In this document: positions 1-9,071 of the stretch, one piece after another
Position numbering within the stretch: the first letter of the stretch is position 1
Layout of the letters: the number at the start of each line of letters is the position of its first letter
Source: Saccharibacillus sp. O23
GTDB taxonomy: Bacteria > Bacillota > Bacilli > Paenibacillales > Paenibacillaceae
Direction of reading: 5' to 3'
Assembly: GCF_002205895.1 (NCBI RefSeq)
Contig: NZ_NJDE01000007.1
Coordinates: 310,001 to 374,000 of the forward strand
Length of the DNA stretch: 64,000 bases
The notes under the pieces: generated by a model
Database searches by the model: none
What the model was told of the DNA's origin: nothing
Seen by the model: only the letters and a program-made list of their open reading frames with translations
Made by a program: the position numbers and the translations under genes

Positions 1-2
1 AC

Positions 3-1040
3 GGGAAGCTCGGGTTCAGCGCGGAAAAAGATTGGCAGAGCGAGCGGGGAGACAATCTGCTCGTTATACATAAAGAAGCGGAAGAACCGGATATTCTGAT
101 CGTCGCGCATATGGACACGGTGTTTCCGAGAGGCACGGCGGAAGCAAGGCCTTTTTCGCGGGGGAGCACGCAGGCTTACGGGCCGGGCGTCGCGGATATG
201 AAAGGCAGCCAGGTCATGGTCCTCTATGCGCTGAAACATCTGATCGCTTCCGGCAGAGAGGCGTATCGCAAGGTGCGGATCGTGCTCAACAGCGACGAAG
301 AGATCGGTTCGGTTCATTCGCGCGCGCTGATCGAACAGCAGGCACGGTTGAGCCGATACGCCCTGATCGTAGAACCGAGCGACGATCAAGGAAGGTTGGT
401 GACGCGGCGGCGGGGAGGCGGCAAATACGAGCTGCATATTCAAGGCGTCGCCGCCCACGCGGGCGCGGAGCCGGAGAAAGGACGCAGCGCGATCGAAGAT
501 CTGGCGCATAAAGTGATCAAGCTGCATGCGTTGACCGATGCGTCGGCGGGCGTGAACGTCAATGTCGGAGTGGTCGGCGGAGGCACTTCGGTGAATACGA
601 TCGCGCCGAATGCTTTTGCGCGGATCGACGTGCGGATGCAGACGGCGGAGCAGGCGGAACGGTTGGATCGGCAAATCCGCGAGATCTGCGAAACGCCCGA
701 CGTGGAAGGGACTTCCGCCGAGCTGACCGGAGGGATCACTCGGCCTCCGATGATCAAGACGGTCGAAACGGCTTGTTTGTTGGACCAAGTCTTGGAAGAA
801 GCGCGCAATCTGGGGGAAAAGATTAGGGATTCCGCGGTCGGTTCGGGTTCGGACGGCAATCTGACCGCCGCGCTCGGCATCCCGACGATCGACGGACTCG
901 GACCGAGAGGCGGCAAGCTGCACAGCGCCGAGGAGTATTTGCGGATCGATACGTTGGTGCCTCGGGCCAAGCTGCTGGTGGCGGTGTTGGAGAGACTCGC
1001 GGCAAGCGAAACGTCGCATCGGCCTGCGGATCGGCTATAA
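3..1040 (+). CDS. M20 family metallopeptidase (glutamate carboxypeptidase-like), 5' end missing
   Basis: The reading frame is open from the window edge (codons in frame from base 3), so the N-terminus lies outside. The translated part carries the M20 metal-binding signature AHMDTVFP (bases 105-128) and YGPGVADMKGS, then a second acidic cluster NSDEEIGS that includes the catalytic glutamate. The middle is a dimerisation-type domain (GKYELHIQGVAAHAG), and the end keeps a histidine (GGKLHSAEE) as a metal ligand. Family members are zinc exopeptidases that trim C-terminal amino acids, often glutamate, from peptides or folate-like substrates. The substrate cannot be read from the sequence. A short membrane-protein gene follows after 33 bases and may be co-transcribed. 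Confidence 0.88.
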   Translation, partial: GKLGFSAEKDWQSERGDNLLVIHKEAEEPDILIVAHMDTVFPRGTAEARPFSRGSTQAYGPGVADMKGSQVMVLYALKHLIASGREAYRKVRIVLNSDEEIGSVHSRALIEQQARLSRYALIVEPSDDQGRLVTRRRGGGKYELHIQGVAAHAGAEPEKGRSAIEDLAHKVIKLHALTDASAGVNVNVGVVGGGTSVNTIAPNAFARIDVRMQTAEQAERLDRQIREICETPDVEGTSAELTGGITRPPMIKTVETACLLDQVLEEARNLGEKIRDSAVGSGSDGNLTAALGIPTIDGLGPRGGKLHSAEEYLRIDTLVPRAKLLVAVLERLAASETSHRPADRL

Positions 1041-1073
1041 TGGGCATAAAGAAAGCGAAAGGGGATTCGCGAT

Positions 1074-1334
1074 TTGCTCATTTACGGAATAACGGTCTTG
1101 ATGATCGCGGCGCTCGGATTCGTGCTGTACCGAACGATTCGCCGCGGCGCGGAATATCGGCTGGTCGAAAATATCGTGCTGCTCGCGATCGTATTCGTCG
1201 CGGCTTCCGCTCTCGGGGACGCGGCGGAATGGTTCCGCTGGGCGCGTTACGTATACACCGCGCTCGGTGCGGCGTACATCGTCTACGGCGCTTACGCGAA
1301 ATATCGCGGAGGCACGGACGGGTACGGGCAGTGA
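1074..1334 (+). CDS. Small two-helix membrane protein, unknown function
   Basis: An 86-residue protein starting at TTG, with AAAGGGG about ten bases upstream. It has a hydrophobic segment at residues 2-18, a short basic loop (RTIRRGAEYR), a second segment near 30-45, and a third hydrophobic stretch near 58-75 ending in a polar tail. No recognised family motif is visible. It follows the M20 peptidase gene closely and probably shares its transcript. It may simply be a small hypothetical membrane protein typical of the genus. I cannot assign a role. Confidence 0.6.
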   Translation: MLIYGITVLMIAALGFVLYRTIRRGAEYRLVENIVLLAIVFVAASALGDAAEWFRWARYVYTALGAAYIVYGAYAKYRGGTDGYGQ

Positions 1335-1419
1335 TTTTCGCGTAGCCGCTTGAATGAAGAAGAATGACGCTATGTTTAAGTAGAGGTCGATTCAGGTCAA
1401 CTGCTCGGGAGGGATAAGT

Positions 1420-2043
1420 TTGCAAGATCGGCTTTTGTATGTGGCGGCTCCTTGTACGAACGAAGCTCTTTTTCGGCAGGTGAGAAAGCGATTCGAGAAG
1501 TTCGGCTTTACGGCGATCAGTCCTTACTCCAATGCCGTAAATGTGATGGATCCGGATCATGAGCTGCGATACGTTTCGGAGGAACGCTTGCTCTTGTTGT
1601 TGGAGTCGCGGCATTCGGTGAGCTTTCAATGGTGGGGCGACGCATCGAGCGATCTCTACTGCCGATTTCTTCAAGAAGACGAATATTCGATGATGGAACT
1701 GCATATCGAGAACGCTTCTTCAGAAGTGTTGGAGCAGCTGCTCGAAGCGGCTTCCGATTTGCTCGATAACACTTTGTTCGATCGATTCTATGTAGTCGGC
1801 GACTATTGGGATCTGCTTCGGGAATACAAGATTGATCTGAAAGGTCTGTTGTCCGCATGGTTCGGCGAAAAAGCGGAGGATCGAAACCTGCTGCATAGCG
1901 ACGAGCAGTACGTTTTAGGTTTAGATCGATGGCCGATGGGCACGGAAGAGATCCGAGACGATCTGATGATCTGGGCGAAACGCTGCGGCGAACAAACGCG
2001 CAAGGCTTCTCGGGAAAAATGGATAAAAAGAATCGGAACTTAA
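1420..2043 (+). CDS. Hypothetical protein, 207 aa
   Basis: The gene starts at TTG with a good GGAGGGATAAG ribosome binding site and ends right at a strong terminator, which supports it as a real unit. The product is soluble, acidic and rich in aromatic residues (SFQWWGDASSD, WDLLREYKIDL). It has no signal peptide, membrane helix or recognisable catalytic motif. The last 30 residues are basic (RKASREKWIKRI). It points toward the convergent ABC exporter operon and shares the terminator with it. I do not recognise the family. Confidence 0.65.
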   Translation: MQDRLLYVAAPCTNEALFRQVRKRFEKFGFTAISPYSNAVNVMDPDHELRYVSEERLLLLLESRHSVSFQWWGDASSDLYCRFLQEDEYSMMELHIENASSEVLEQLLEAASDLLDNTLFDRFYVVGDYWDLLREYKIDLKGLLSAWFGEKAEDRNLLHSDEQYVLGLDRWPMGTEEIRDDLMIWAKRCGEQTRKASREKWIKRIGT

Positions 2044-2085
2044 AAAACCGGCTTTGCTCGTTTCGAACGAGTAAAGCCGGTTTTT
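2044..2085. terminator. Bidirectional intrinsic terminator
   Basis: A 14-bp-class hairpin (ACCGGCTTT...AAAGCCGGT with an inner CTCGTT/AACGAG pairing) is flanked by A and T runs. It therefore can end both the upstream plus-strand gene and the minus-strand ABC exporter operon. Confidence 0.85.
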
Positions 2086-2113
2086 GTGTTAATCTTCTGA
2101 TTGATTAAGGCGG

Positions 2114-4054
2114 TCAAACGCTCTGTTCCTCCGCATAATACCGCGCCTGCGAAGTCCACATCTCCCGGTACACCTCGCAGTCCGCCAGCAGTTCTTCATG
2201 CGTGCCGAGTCCTGCGCGGCGGCCTTGATCGAGTACCAGAATCCGGTCCGCCAGACGGACCGAACCTAAACGGTGCGTGACGATCAGCGCCGTGCGGCCG
2301 GAAGCGGCTTGGGCGAAACGTCGGTAGACGCGCGTTTCTTCCAGCGGATCGATCGCCGCCGTCGGTTCGTCGAGCACGATAAGACCGTGCTTCCGGTACA
2401 GTCCGCGCGCGATCGCGACGCGCTGCCATTGGCCGCCGGACAGCTCGACGCCGCCGAATTCGCGCGACAGCATCGTGCCGAAGCCGTCCGGGAAGACGTC
2501 TTCGGTCAGCGGAAGACCGGCTTGACCGGCCGCCGCTTCCAGCCGTTCTAGCGGTGGAACGCCGGAATCTTCGCGCTGCCATTCCCCGATCGCCAGATTA
2601 TCCGCCAGCGTCATCCGGTAGCGGCGGTACTGCTGGAACACGGCCGACGTTCCGACGAACAGTTCGTCCGGCGTTCGTTCCGAAGTCGGCACGCCGTCAT
2701 GCAGGATCTGTCCTTCGTCCGGCTGATACAGTCCGGTCAGCAGGCGGACCAGCGTCGTTTTACCGGAGCCGTTGGCACCGACGATTGCGAGCGTCTCGCC
2801 CGGCCGAATGTCCAGATTGACGTCGGCCAGTGCTTGGCGCGAAGCGCCCGGGTAAGCGAAGCTGACTCGTTCACATACGATTCCGGGAGGGCGATTCGCG
2901 GACGCGCGATCGGGAGCCGACGAATCATACGGTTCGGAACGAGACTCGGATGCCGCAGCGCGTTCCGGCAGTTCCAACACCCGCAGCACGTTCCGGATCT
3001 TGCCGAAATGTTCCGCGCTCTGCGCGAGCCGTCCGGCGACCAATTCTTCCATCAATTGAAACAGGCGGTCGATCGACGCGAACACCGCCGCGAATGCGCC
3101 GACCCCGATCCGGCCTTGCAGCAGCGAAGCGGTCAGCAGCGCCATAACGCCGAAATACCCCGCGAACGTGAGCAGCTGCGCGCCGAATTCGAGCCGATTT
3201 GCCCGCGTGTCGGCCTGCTGCTTGAGACGGTTCATGCCGCCTAGCGCTTCCCGGTACAGCTTGTAGAAATAAGGGAAGCCGCCGAGCAGCCGCGTCTGCT
3301 TCAAAGCCGTGCGTCCCGCGATGCTCTCGGCGTAGCTGTTCATTCTGCGCCGCATCGGCGCGGAGCGGTCTTCCAACCTTGCATACAGCTTGGCACGGAC
3401 GAGCTGACTGAGCAGAACCGGCACGAACACGAGCAGGATCGACAGCGACAGCGCGGGACGCAGCATAAACAAATAGATGCCCATGAACAGAAGCTGCGGA
3501 ATGTAGACGATGCAGACATCCAACATGGTATTGACGTAAGCGACCGCGTGAGGGATGCCCGCGTAAGCTTTGTCGATCGAATCCAGCGTTCGAGGTTCTT
3601 CGAACGAAATGGGATGCAGGCGTCCGATCTTGCGGCCCAGCAGACCGGTCAGCATCGCCGTCGAACGCGAATCGTATGTCTCCGCGATGAAATACGCGAT
3701 GCCGTTGACGATCTGTCCCGCCGTCTTGATCGCGAACAGGATCAGCAGCGCCGCTACCGTACCGGTCAGCAGCAGTCCTGCATGAGCGGCCCCCGAATAT
3801 GCGGCGACCCGGTCGAACAAACGCTGCGTCGCCCAGACCGACAAAGGGAAAAAAGCGGCGTCGAGCACAAACAGCAGCACGTAAGCGGCAAAAGATTTCG
3901 GCGCGACGGACGCGACTCGAGGCAGCAGAAACCGCAGGATGCGCAGCGGAGAAAAGTGGGCGGCCGAATGGTCGGAATGTACGGCTGCCGACGCAAGTTC
4001 TCTTCGATGTAGTCGCGGCCGACGTTTCGATGTTTGATGCGGTTCCGCGCTCAT
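2114..4054 (-). CDS. ABC exporter half-transporter (permease fused to ATPase), subunit 2
   Basis: This 646-residue protein has an N-terminal transmembrane domain (about residues 45-340, several hydrophobic helices) fused to an ABC ATPase. The ATPase shows Walker A GANGSGKTT near residue 425, signature LSGGQWQRVAIARG near 537, Walker B LIVLDEP near 556 and the H-loop THRLG. All catalytic motifs look intact. The start overlaps the end of the upstream half-transporter by four bases (translational coupling), so the two most likely form a heterodimeric exporter. The family exports peptides, lipids or drugs. No adjacent bacteriocin precursor, peptidase domain or immunity gene points to a specific cargo. 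Confidence 0.9.
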   Translation of the reverse strand: MSAEPHQTSKRRPRLHRRELASAAVHSDHSAAHFSPLRILRFLLPRVASVAPKSFAAYVLLFVLDAAFFPLSVWATQRLFDRVAAYSGAAHAGLLLTGTVAALLILFAIKTAGQIVNGIAYFIAETYDSRSTAMLTGLLGRKIGRLHPISFEEPRTLDSIDKAYAGIPHAVAYVNTMLDVCIVYIPQLLFMGIYLFMLRPALSLSILLVFVPVLLSQLVRAKLYARLEDRSAPMRRRMNSYAESIAGRTALKQTRLLGGFPYFYKLYREALGGMNRLKQQADTRANRLEFGAQLLTFAGYFGVMALLTASLLQGRIGVGAFAAVFASIDRLFQLMEELVAGRLAQSAEHFGKIRNVLRVLELPERAAASESRSEPYDSSAPDRASANRPPGIVCERVSFAYPGASRQALADVNLDIRPGETLAIVGANGSGKTTLVRLLTGLYQPDEGQILHDGVPTSERTPDELFVGTSAVFQQYRRYRMTLADNLAIGEWQREDSGVPPLERLEAAAGQAGLPLTEDVFPDGFGTMLSREFGGVELSGGQWQRVAIARGLYRKHGLIVLDEPTAAIDPLEETRVYRRFAQAASGRTALIVTHRLGSVRLADRILVLDQGRRAGLGTHEELLADCEVYREMWTSQARYYAEEQSV

Positions 4055-6081
4055 TTGGTCACCTCCTGAATTTCGCCGTCATCGTCTACGAAGCGCGGCG
4101 TCGAGTCGAATCTTCCGCCTTTCTCCGGCAGCTCCTGCTTGTACCAGCTGCGCTGCGATTCGTACAGCTCGGCATACAGCCCGCCCAATCGCAGCAGTTC
4201 CTCATGGCTGCCGCGTTCCGTCGCTTTTCCGCCGTCCAGCACGATAATTTCGTCCGCCGATACGGCCGCGCCGAGCCGATGCGTGATCTGAATAACGGTC
4301 GCGCCGGCCGCTTCTCCGATCGAACCGAACAGTTCGTACAAGCGGTGCTCGCTGATCGGATCGAGCGCTGCCGTCGGCTCGTCCAGAATCAGGACGGGAG
4401 CGCCGCCGAAGACGCTTCGCGCCAGCGCGACCCGCTGCCATTGGCCGCCTGACAGCTCGGCCGCGCCCTGCTCCAACCGGCCGAGCGGCGTATGCGTGCC
4501 GCGCGGCAGCGACGCCAGCCAATCGCTCAAGCCGACTTGTTCCAGAGCTTTGCGGACGGAATCGGGATCGGATAGCGAAGCGGAAAGCGAATTTTGAATC
4601 TTGTCCGAGCTGGAAGAGCGGCGTTTCCCGTGTTCGATTCCTTTTTCGCCGAAGCTTTCGTTTCTGTCCGAGCCGCCGCCGAACAACTTCGAACCCAACA
4701 TCACTTGATCCCGCAGCGGGACTTCATAGTTGGCGTAATCCTGAAACGTGACCGAGAAAGCCGCTTTGCGCTCCGCCGCCGACCACTCCCGCAGGTCGCG
4801 GCCCGCGAGCGTAATTCGGCCCGAATAATCCGTATACAGGCCGGTCAGCAGTTTGACCAGCGTCGATTTGCCCGCGCCGTTGCGGCCGACGATCGCGTAG
4901 CGTTTGCCGGCTTCCAGCGTCAGCGTCAGTCCGTCCAATATCGGGCGTTCGGAACCGGGATAAGCGAAGCTTACATCTTCGAAAGCGATCGTCATCGTTT
5001 CGGGCGGCAGATTCCGCACCGCGAAATCCGGTAGATCTTCCGCGCCTTCCGCTTCTTCAAGCTGCATGAACGCGGACCAATCGTCGAGAAAAGCCCGATT
5101 TTCCGCGACCTGCTGAAGCACCTGCGACAGCCGCCAAGACATCTGCTCGGACAGATTCCATACGGCCGTCGCCAAGCCGACGTACATGCCCGCGCTCAGC
5201 GTGCCGCGAGTCAGCGGCAGCAGAAGCAGCAGCGACACGGCCAAACCGAGCAGGGAAGCGAGAATCGCGGCGCTTTTGGTGCGGACGAAGTTGTTGCGCA
5301 GCGCCTGCCGGATGATCCGGCTCGCTTCTTCGAACGCTTCGTTCCAGCGGCGCCCGACGGCTTCGCCGTAGCCGAACAGCGTACGTTCTTCCAGATCGGC
5401 GCGCGAAGACAGCATTTCCCGCAGATCGTCCGCGCGGCGCATCGGTTTGCGCGCCGCAGCATAAGCCCGATAGTCTTCGCGCCCGAGCGAGAAAGACAGT
5501 TTCATCAGCGGAAACGCCACGGCCAACGTCAGCGCCCCGATCCACCAGACCTGAGAAGTCAGCACGACGAGGATGCCGGCGATGCGGATCAACGATTCGG
5601 CCGCGTCAAGCAGATTGTAAAAAGCGCCGCTTAAGCGTTCGGAAGGTTCTTTGCCGACGCGGGCGATCAGATCCCAAGTCGCGTCGTGTTCGATATGCGG
5701 ATAAGCAAGCGAACCGCGTTTGCGGAGAATCTGCGGATCGATCTGTTCGCGCATCCGGCGTCCGAGCCGCAGCTTAAGCGCTTTGGACGACAGGGAGGCG
5801 AGGCGGGAAGCCAACAGCGTCAGCGCCAGCAGGGCAAGCGGCTCTGCGAGAACGGCCAGACCGTGTTCGATCGAAGAATTCGGGCGCGCCGCGCCAGTGT
5901 GAGCAGAGCCGGCCAGCGTCAGCGCGGCATTGACGAAACCGGCCGTCAGTCCGATCAGCAGGCTCGGGACCAGCGCGGAAGCGGTCAGCAGCGTCATGAC
6001 GGACAAGGTCAGAAGCGGCGCGATCCGTAGCGGAATTTTGACGTAATCGAGAGGGGTATAAGTACGCGATTCGAGATTCAT
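4051..6081 (-). CDS. ABC exporter half-transporter (permease fused to ATPase), subunit 1
   Basis: A 676-residue type I exporter half. The hydrophobic N-terminal domain is followed by an ATPase with Walker A GRNGAGKST near residue 395, signature LSGGQWQRVALARS near 541, Walker B LILDEP near 562 and H-loop THRLG. A polar, serine-rich insert of about 40 residues (containing GKRRSSSSDK) lies between the Q-loop and the signature motif and is absent from its partner. The gene heads the two-gene operon. The ribosome binding site is AAGGAG, 10-12 bases before ATG. Both ATP sites appear consensus, unlike many heterodimeric exporters where one is degenerate. Cargo is unknown. Confidence 0.9.
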   Translation of the reverse strand: MNLESRTYTPLDYVKIPLRIAPLLTLSVMTLLTASALVPSLLIGLTAGFVNAALTLAGSAHTGAARPNSSIEHGLAVLAEPLALLALTLLASRLASLSSKALKLRLGRRMREQIDPQILRKRGSLAYPHIEHDATWDLIARVGKEPSERLSGAFYNLLDAAESLIRIAGILVVLTSQVWWIGALTLAVAFPLMKLSFSLGREDYRAYAAARKPMRRADDLREMLSSRADLEERTLFGYGEAVGRRWNEAFEEASRIIRQALRNNFVRTKSAAILASLLGLAVSLLLLLPLTRGTLSAGMYVGLATAVWNLSEQMSWRLSQVLQQVAENRAFLDDWSAFMQLEEAEGAEDLPDFAVRNLPPETMTIAFEDVSFAYPGSERPILDGLTLTLEAGKRYAIVGRNGAGKSTLVKLLTGLYTDYSGRITLAGRDLREWSAAERKAAFSVTFQDYANYEVPLRDQVMLGSKLFGGGSDRNESFGEKGIEHGKRRSSSSDKIQNSLSASLSDPDSVRKALEQVGLSDWLASLPRGTHTPLGRLEQGAAELSGGQWQRVALARSVFGGAPVLILDEPTAALDPISEHRLYELFGSIGEAAGATVIQITHRLGAAVSADEIIVLDGGKATERGSHEELLRLGGLYAELYESQRSWYKQELPEKGGRFDSTPRFVDDDGEIQEVTK

Positions 6082-6190
6082 AAACTAAAAAACTCCTTCG
6101 GTCCGCCCTATAACATTCGAGCGACCCGAAGAAGTTTAACATGGATTTACTGGAATATCAGTTAATTAATTCACTATCAACGATTAAGGC

Positions 6191-6784
6191 TTAACGCGAA
6201 TACTCCTCCGCCAATATCGAATAAGCGAGCAGGTCCACGTAACGGCCTTTCTCGAACTCGTGCTGGCGCAGGCGGCCTTCGAGCGTGAAGCCCAGTTTGT
6301 CCATCAAGCGGATCGAAGCGGCGTTGTCGGGGTCGACCCGCGCTTCGATCTTGTTCGCGCCGAGCGGACCGAAGCCGAAGTCCAGCACGGCGCGGATCGC
6401 TTCGGGCATCATTCCTTTGCCCCAGTGGGAGCGGGTCAGGTCGTAGCCGATCTCCATCCGGTTATGTTCGCGTTCGAGGCCGAGGAAGCCGCAGGTGCCG
6501 ACGAATTCGCCGGTATCGCGTTCTTCGATCATCCAGCGCAGGCCGGTCCGTTCGCGGAAAATGCGCGCGTGCCAGCCCATCTCGTCGTCGGCTTCTTCGA
6601 TCGATTCAAAAGGATCGAGCGGGATATAGCGCATGACTTCTTCGTCGGCATACAGTCCGAACAGGCCTTCGCGGTCTTCCGGACGCGCTTCGCGCAGGAT
6701 CAGGCGGGGCGTTTCGAGGCGCGGGAATTCGCTCCAATCGAAAGAAGCCTCGCCGGTTTGATGCTGCAAATTCGTTTCGTTCAT
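6191..6784 (-). CDS. GNAT family N-acetyltransferase (RimJ/RimL type)
   Basis: The chosen start (ATG at 6784) overlaps the stop of the upstream gene as ATGA and gives a 197-residue protein. A longer in-frame extension upstream is arginine-rich and antisense-like, so I rejected it. The protein begins with the usual ETPRLILREARPED lead, has the acetyl-CoA binding region near GYDLTRSHWGKGMM, and ends with the NxxSIRLMDKLGF motif of the RimJ/RimL branch. It likely acetylates an amino group on a protein N-terminus or a small molecule. It forms a two-gene unit with the FMN-barrel protein. Confidence 0.88.
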   Translation of the reverse strand: MNETNLQHQTGEASFDWSEFPRLETPRLILREARPEDREGLFGLYADEEVMRYIPLDPFESIEEADDEMGWHARIFRERTGLRWMIEERDTGEFVGTCGFLGLEREHNRMEIGYDLTRSHWGKGMMPEAIRAVLDFGFGPLGANKIEARVDPDNAASIRLMDKLGFTLEGRLRQHEFEKGRYVDLLAYSILAEEYSR

Positions 6785-7251
6785 CGTCTCAATTCCTCCA
6801 AAGTCTCTTCCCAGCGCACCAGCACGCTTTGCGGCTCGTGCAGCCGGATCGTAATGCCGCTTGTCAATTCGGCGTATTTGGCGACGTCGGCGCGGGTCTC
6901 CAGCACGTCGGCCGCGAAGCGGGCGCGCGGATGGCGCGCGTCCGCAAGTTCCGGCAGCGCCGATGCTTGCAGACGGACGGTGTAAGAGACGCCGCCGTAG
7001 ACGACGGCGAGCAGCGCTTTGCCGGTTCGCAGCAGATTGCCGGTCGTATTCGTGCCGAGCCACAGCGCGATCCGCAGCCGCTTCGGCGATTCCGCCCAGA
7101 CTTCGCCCGCGCTCACCATCGCTTGATGCGGATAGCCTTCTTCGTCGACCGTATGCAGCGTCATGGCGATCTCCAGCTTTTCCGCCAGCCGCTCGCCGCC
7201 GAGCAGCGCGTACAATTCATCGTTCAGCCGAGCGTCTTCGTTCGTTTTCAC
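6781..7251 (-). CDS. FMN-binding split-barrel (pyridoxamine 5'-phosphate oxidase family) protein
   Basis: A 156-residue soluble protein whose pattern fits the flavin split barrel used by PNPOx-like and general-stress FMN proteins. It has an N-terminal helix, then MTLHTVDEEGYPHQAMVS, LRIALWLGTNTTGNLLRTGKALL, and a C-terminal strand pair. The family binds FMN or F420 as a dimer. Many members have no known substrate, and this one is too divergent to call a true PNPOx. It starts downstream of a GGTGACGG site and is coupled to the acetyltransferase by a four-base overlap. Confidence 0.75.
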   Translation of the reverse strand: MKTNEDARLNDELYALLGGERLAEKLEIAMTLHTVDEEGYPHQAMVSAGEVWAESPKRLRIALWLGTNTTGNLLRTGKALLAVVYGGVSYTVRLQASALPELADARHPRARFAADVLETRADVAKYAELTSGITIRLHEPQSVLVRWEETLEELRR

Positions 7252-7272
7252 AGTCCGTCACCTCGATTAGGG

Positions 7273-7746
7273 TTACTTCGGGTCTACCTGCACCGCGGCC
7301 TGCTTGCCGCTCAGTTGGATGCCCGTCTTTTTGACGCCGGATTCTTTCAGGTCGCGCAGCAGCTCTTCCAGCAGTTCTTTGGCTTTCGCGCCTTCTTTGC
7401 CGGAGACCTTCACCACGAATAAGACGGAGTCGCCGCCTTCAAGGATTCGCTGCGCCTGATTTTTTTTGGTGTCGTAATCATGTTCTTCGATATTCGCGGT
7501 CAGCCGGATTTCTTTGATTTTCGCCGGACGCGCCGCTTTTTTCTCCTGCTGCTTGGCTTCTTTGGCTTTGCCGGAGGCGATCAGGGTGCAAGGAGGCGGG
7601 CTGGAGTAGAGGGAGGTGCAGACCAGATCCACGCCCAGTTCTTTCGCCAGTTTGAGCGCCTCGCTTGTCGGCATGACGCCGAGCGCTTCGCCGTTTACGC
7701 CGGTCACGTCCACTTCGGACGCTTTGATTTTTTCGTTTTTGATCAT
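7273..7746 (-). CDS. IF-3-like protein (divergent infC paralogue)
   Basis: The protein has the two-domain outline of initiation factor IF-3. The N-terminal part (MIKNEKIKASEVDVTGVNGE...GVMPTSEAL) matches the IF-3 N-domain. It is followed by a lysine-rich linker and a C-domain starting KIKEIRLTANIEEHDYDTK. The C-domain lacks the basic RFRGR-type strand of standard IF-3 and reads KVSGKE there. The canonical rpmI and rplT genes are not next to it. I chose ATG at 7746 because GGAG sits about 12 bases upstream; ATG at 7764 is possible. It is probably an accessory paralogue rather than the essential factor. Its job is unknown. Confidence 0.72.
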   Translation of the reverse strand: MIKNEKIKASEVDVTGVNGEALGVMPTSEALKLAKELGVDLVCTSLYSSPPPCTLIASGKAKEAKQQEKKAARPAKIKEIRLTANIEEHDYDTKKNQAQRILEGGDSVLFVVKVSGKEGAKAKELLEELLRDLKESGVKKTGIQLSGKQAAVQVDPK

Positions 7747-7797
7747 AACGATTCGTCGCTCCATTCGTATTCAGAAGGTTTCTATGCGTAAAAAAGT

Positions 7798-8835
7798 TCA
7801 AGCTTGCGCCGTCGATTCCCGTTCGATCGGACGGGTGTACACATGCGCCACTTGATGCGGCTGCGTCGGATTTTTGATCCGCGACAGCAGCATCTCGCCC
7901 GCTTTGACGCCCATGTCGCTGCTGTAGATATGGACCGTCGTCAGATGCGGCTCCACGATGCGGGATTCGGAAGAATCGTCGAATCCGCAGACTTTGACGT
8001 CGCCCGGCACGGACAGGCCGCGGTTTTTGAGCGCTTTCATCAATCGGACCGCGATAAAGTCGTTGGCGCAGACGAACGCCTGCGGCAGATCGCCGATCTC
8101 TTCCAGCTTCCGTTCCATCCAATCGGTCTCGAACAGGAAAAAGCGGTCATCGTCGAGGATCGATCGTTCTGCCGGAATGTCGAGTCCGGCATCCGTCAGC
8201 GCGCGGCCGTAGCCGATCCAGCGTTCGCGGAAGCTTTTGCAATGATTGAAATCTCCGGCGAATCCGATTTCGGTCAAGCCCGACGCGATCAGGTCGCGGG
8301 TCAGCTTGTAGGTGCTGTGTTCGTTCTCCATCAGCAGCACGTCGGCTCCGAAATCGGGATAGACCGCGTCGGCCGCGCAGTCGATAAAGATGACCGGGAT
8401 GCCGAGTTCCGTCAGCAGGCGGCTGTACGCCGGGTCGAACAGTTCGATGCACACGATGCCGTCCACCGCCGAAGCGTCGAAGTTGACCGGAAGCGCCTGT
8501 TCGCCCCGCTCGTCGTCGCGTACGATATGAATGGACAAATTATACCCTTCGGTGCTGATCCGCCGTTCCAGCCCGCTGATGACCTGCGAACCGAAATGCG
8601 AAGTGTTCGGCATGTTGGTCGTAAGCAGGGCGATATTGCCGGTCTTTTTGGACAGCAGACCGTCCGTTTCCATATAGGCGAACTGTTTGTATTTTAATTC
8701 GATCGCTTTCTTGATCACGCGGGTACGGGTCTCTTCGGGAATGCCGCCGCTGTCGTTCAGCGCTTTCGAAGCGGTGTTCCGGGAGATGCCGAGCGCATCC
8801 GCGATGTCTTGAATCGTGACTTTCTCTTTGGCCAT
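7798..8835 (-). CDS. LacI family transcriptional regulator of the fructan locus
   Basis: A 345-residue regulator. Residues 5-25 form the LacI helix-turn-helix (VTIQDIADALGISRNTASKA). The remainder is a periplasmic-binding-protein-like sugar-sensing domain with the usual GIVCIELFDPAY, CANDFIAVRLMKAL and VCGFDDSSES segments. It is transcribed away from the ABC importer and GH32 genes, a layout typical of a local sugar regulator. The 319-base gap between them holds a consensus-like promoter and a perfect palindrome. The inducer is presumably a fructan-derived sugar, inferred from the neighbours. Confidence 0.9.
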   Translation of the reverse strand: MAKEKVTIQDIADALGISRNTASKALNDSGGIPEETRTRVIKKAIELKYKQFAYMETDGLLSKKTGNIALLTTNMPNTSHFGSQVISGLERRISTEGYNLSIHIVRDDERGEQALPVNFDASAVDGIVCIELFDPAYSRLLTELGIPVIFIDCAADAVYPDFGADVLLMENEHSTYKLTRDLIASGLTEIGFAGDFNHCKSFRERWIGYGRALTDAGLDIPAERSILDDDRFFLFETDWMERKLEEIGDLPQAFVCANDFIAVRLMKALKNRGLSVPGDVKVCGFDDSSESRIVEPHLTTVHIYSSDMGVKAGEMLLSRIKNPTQPHQVAHVYTRPIERESTAQA

Positions 8836-8950
8836 GGATGGGTTCCACCTTTATCCGTTTCGGTCAGGCTCTTCGCTTTGCTTGATGAAGCGCCAGAGCC
8901 GTCTTACATAGTCAAATGTATCGCAATAACGGACAAATAGCAATCTCGAG

Positions 8951-8964
8951 TTTACAAATGTAAA
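8951..8964. promoter_or_regulatory. Candidate operator palindrome
   Basis: TTTACAAATGTAAA is an inverted repeat (TTTACA, two bases, TGTAAA) midway between the LacI-type gene and the importer operon. It could be the regulator's site, but it lacks the central CG common in LacI-family operators. Confidence 0.4.
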
Positions 8965-9028
8965 GTTATGAATCTATTATTGGTTAAGATTAATCAAACA
9001 AATGCACAATTTATTTTTACAAAAGCAG

Positions 9029-9057
9029 TTGACATATGAATATTTAATTTGTTAAAT
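9029..9057 (+). promoter_or_regulatory. Sigma-A promoter of the fructan importer operon
   Basis: TTGACA at 9029-9034 is followed after exactly 17 bases by TTAAAT at 9052-9057. It points at the permease gene starting at 9155. Confidence 0.75.
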
Positions 9058-9071
9058 TGTAAACGCAGCGG
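9057..9071 (+). promoter_or_regulatory. Weak cre-like site overlapping the start of transcription
   Basis: TTGTAAACGCAGCGG matches 13 of 15 positions of the CcpA consensus WTGNAANCGNWNNCW. It sits immediately after the -10 box, where a roadblock or repressor would act. Confidence 0.35.
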
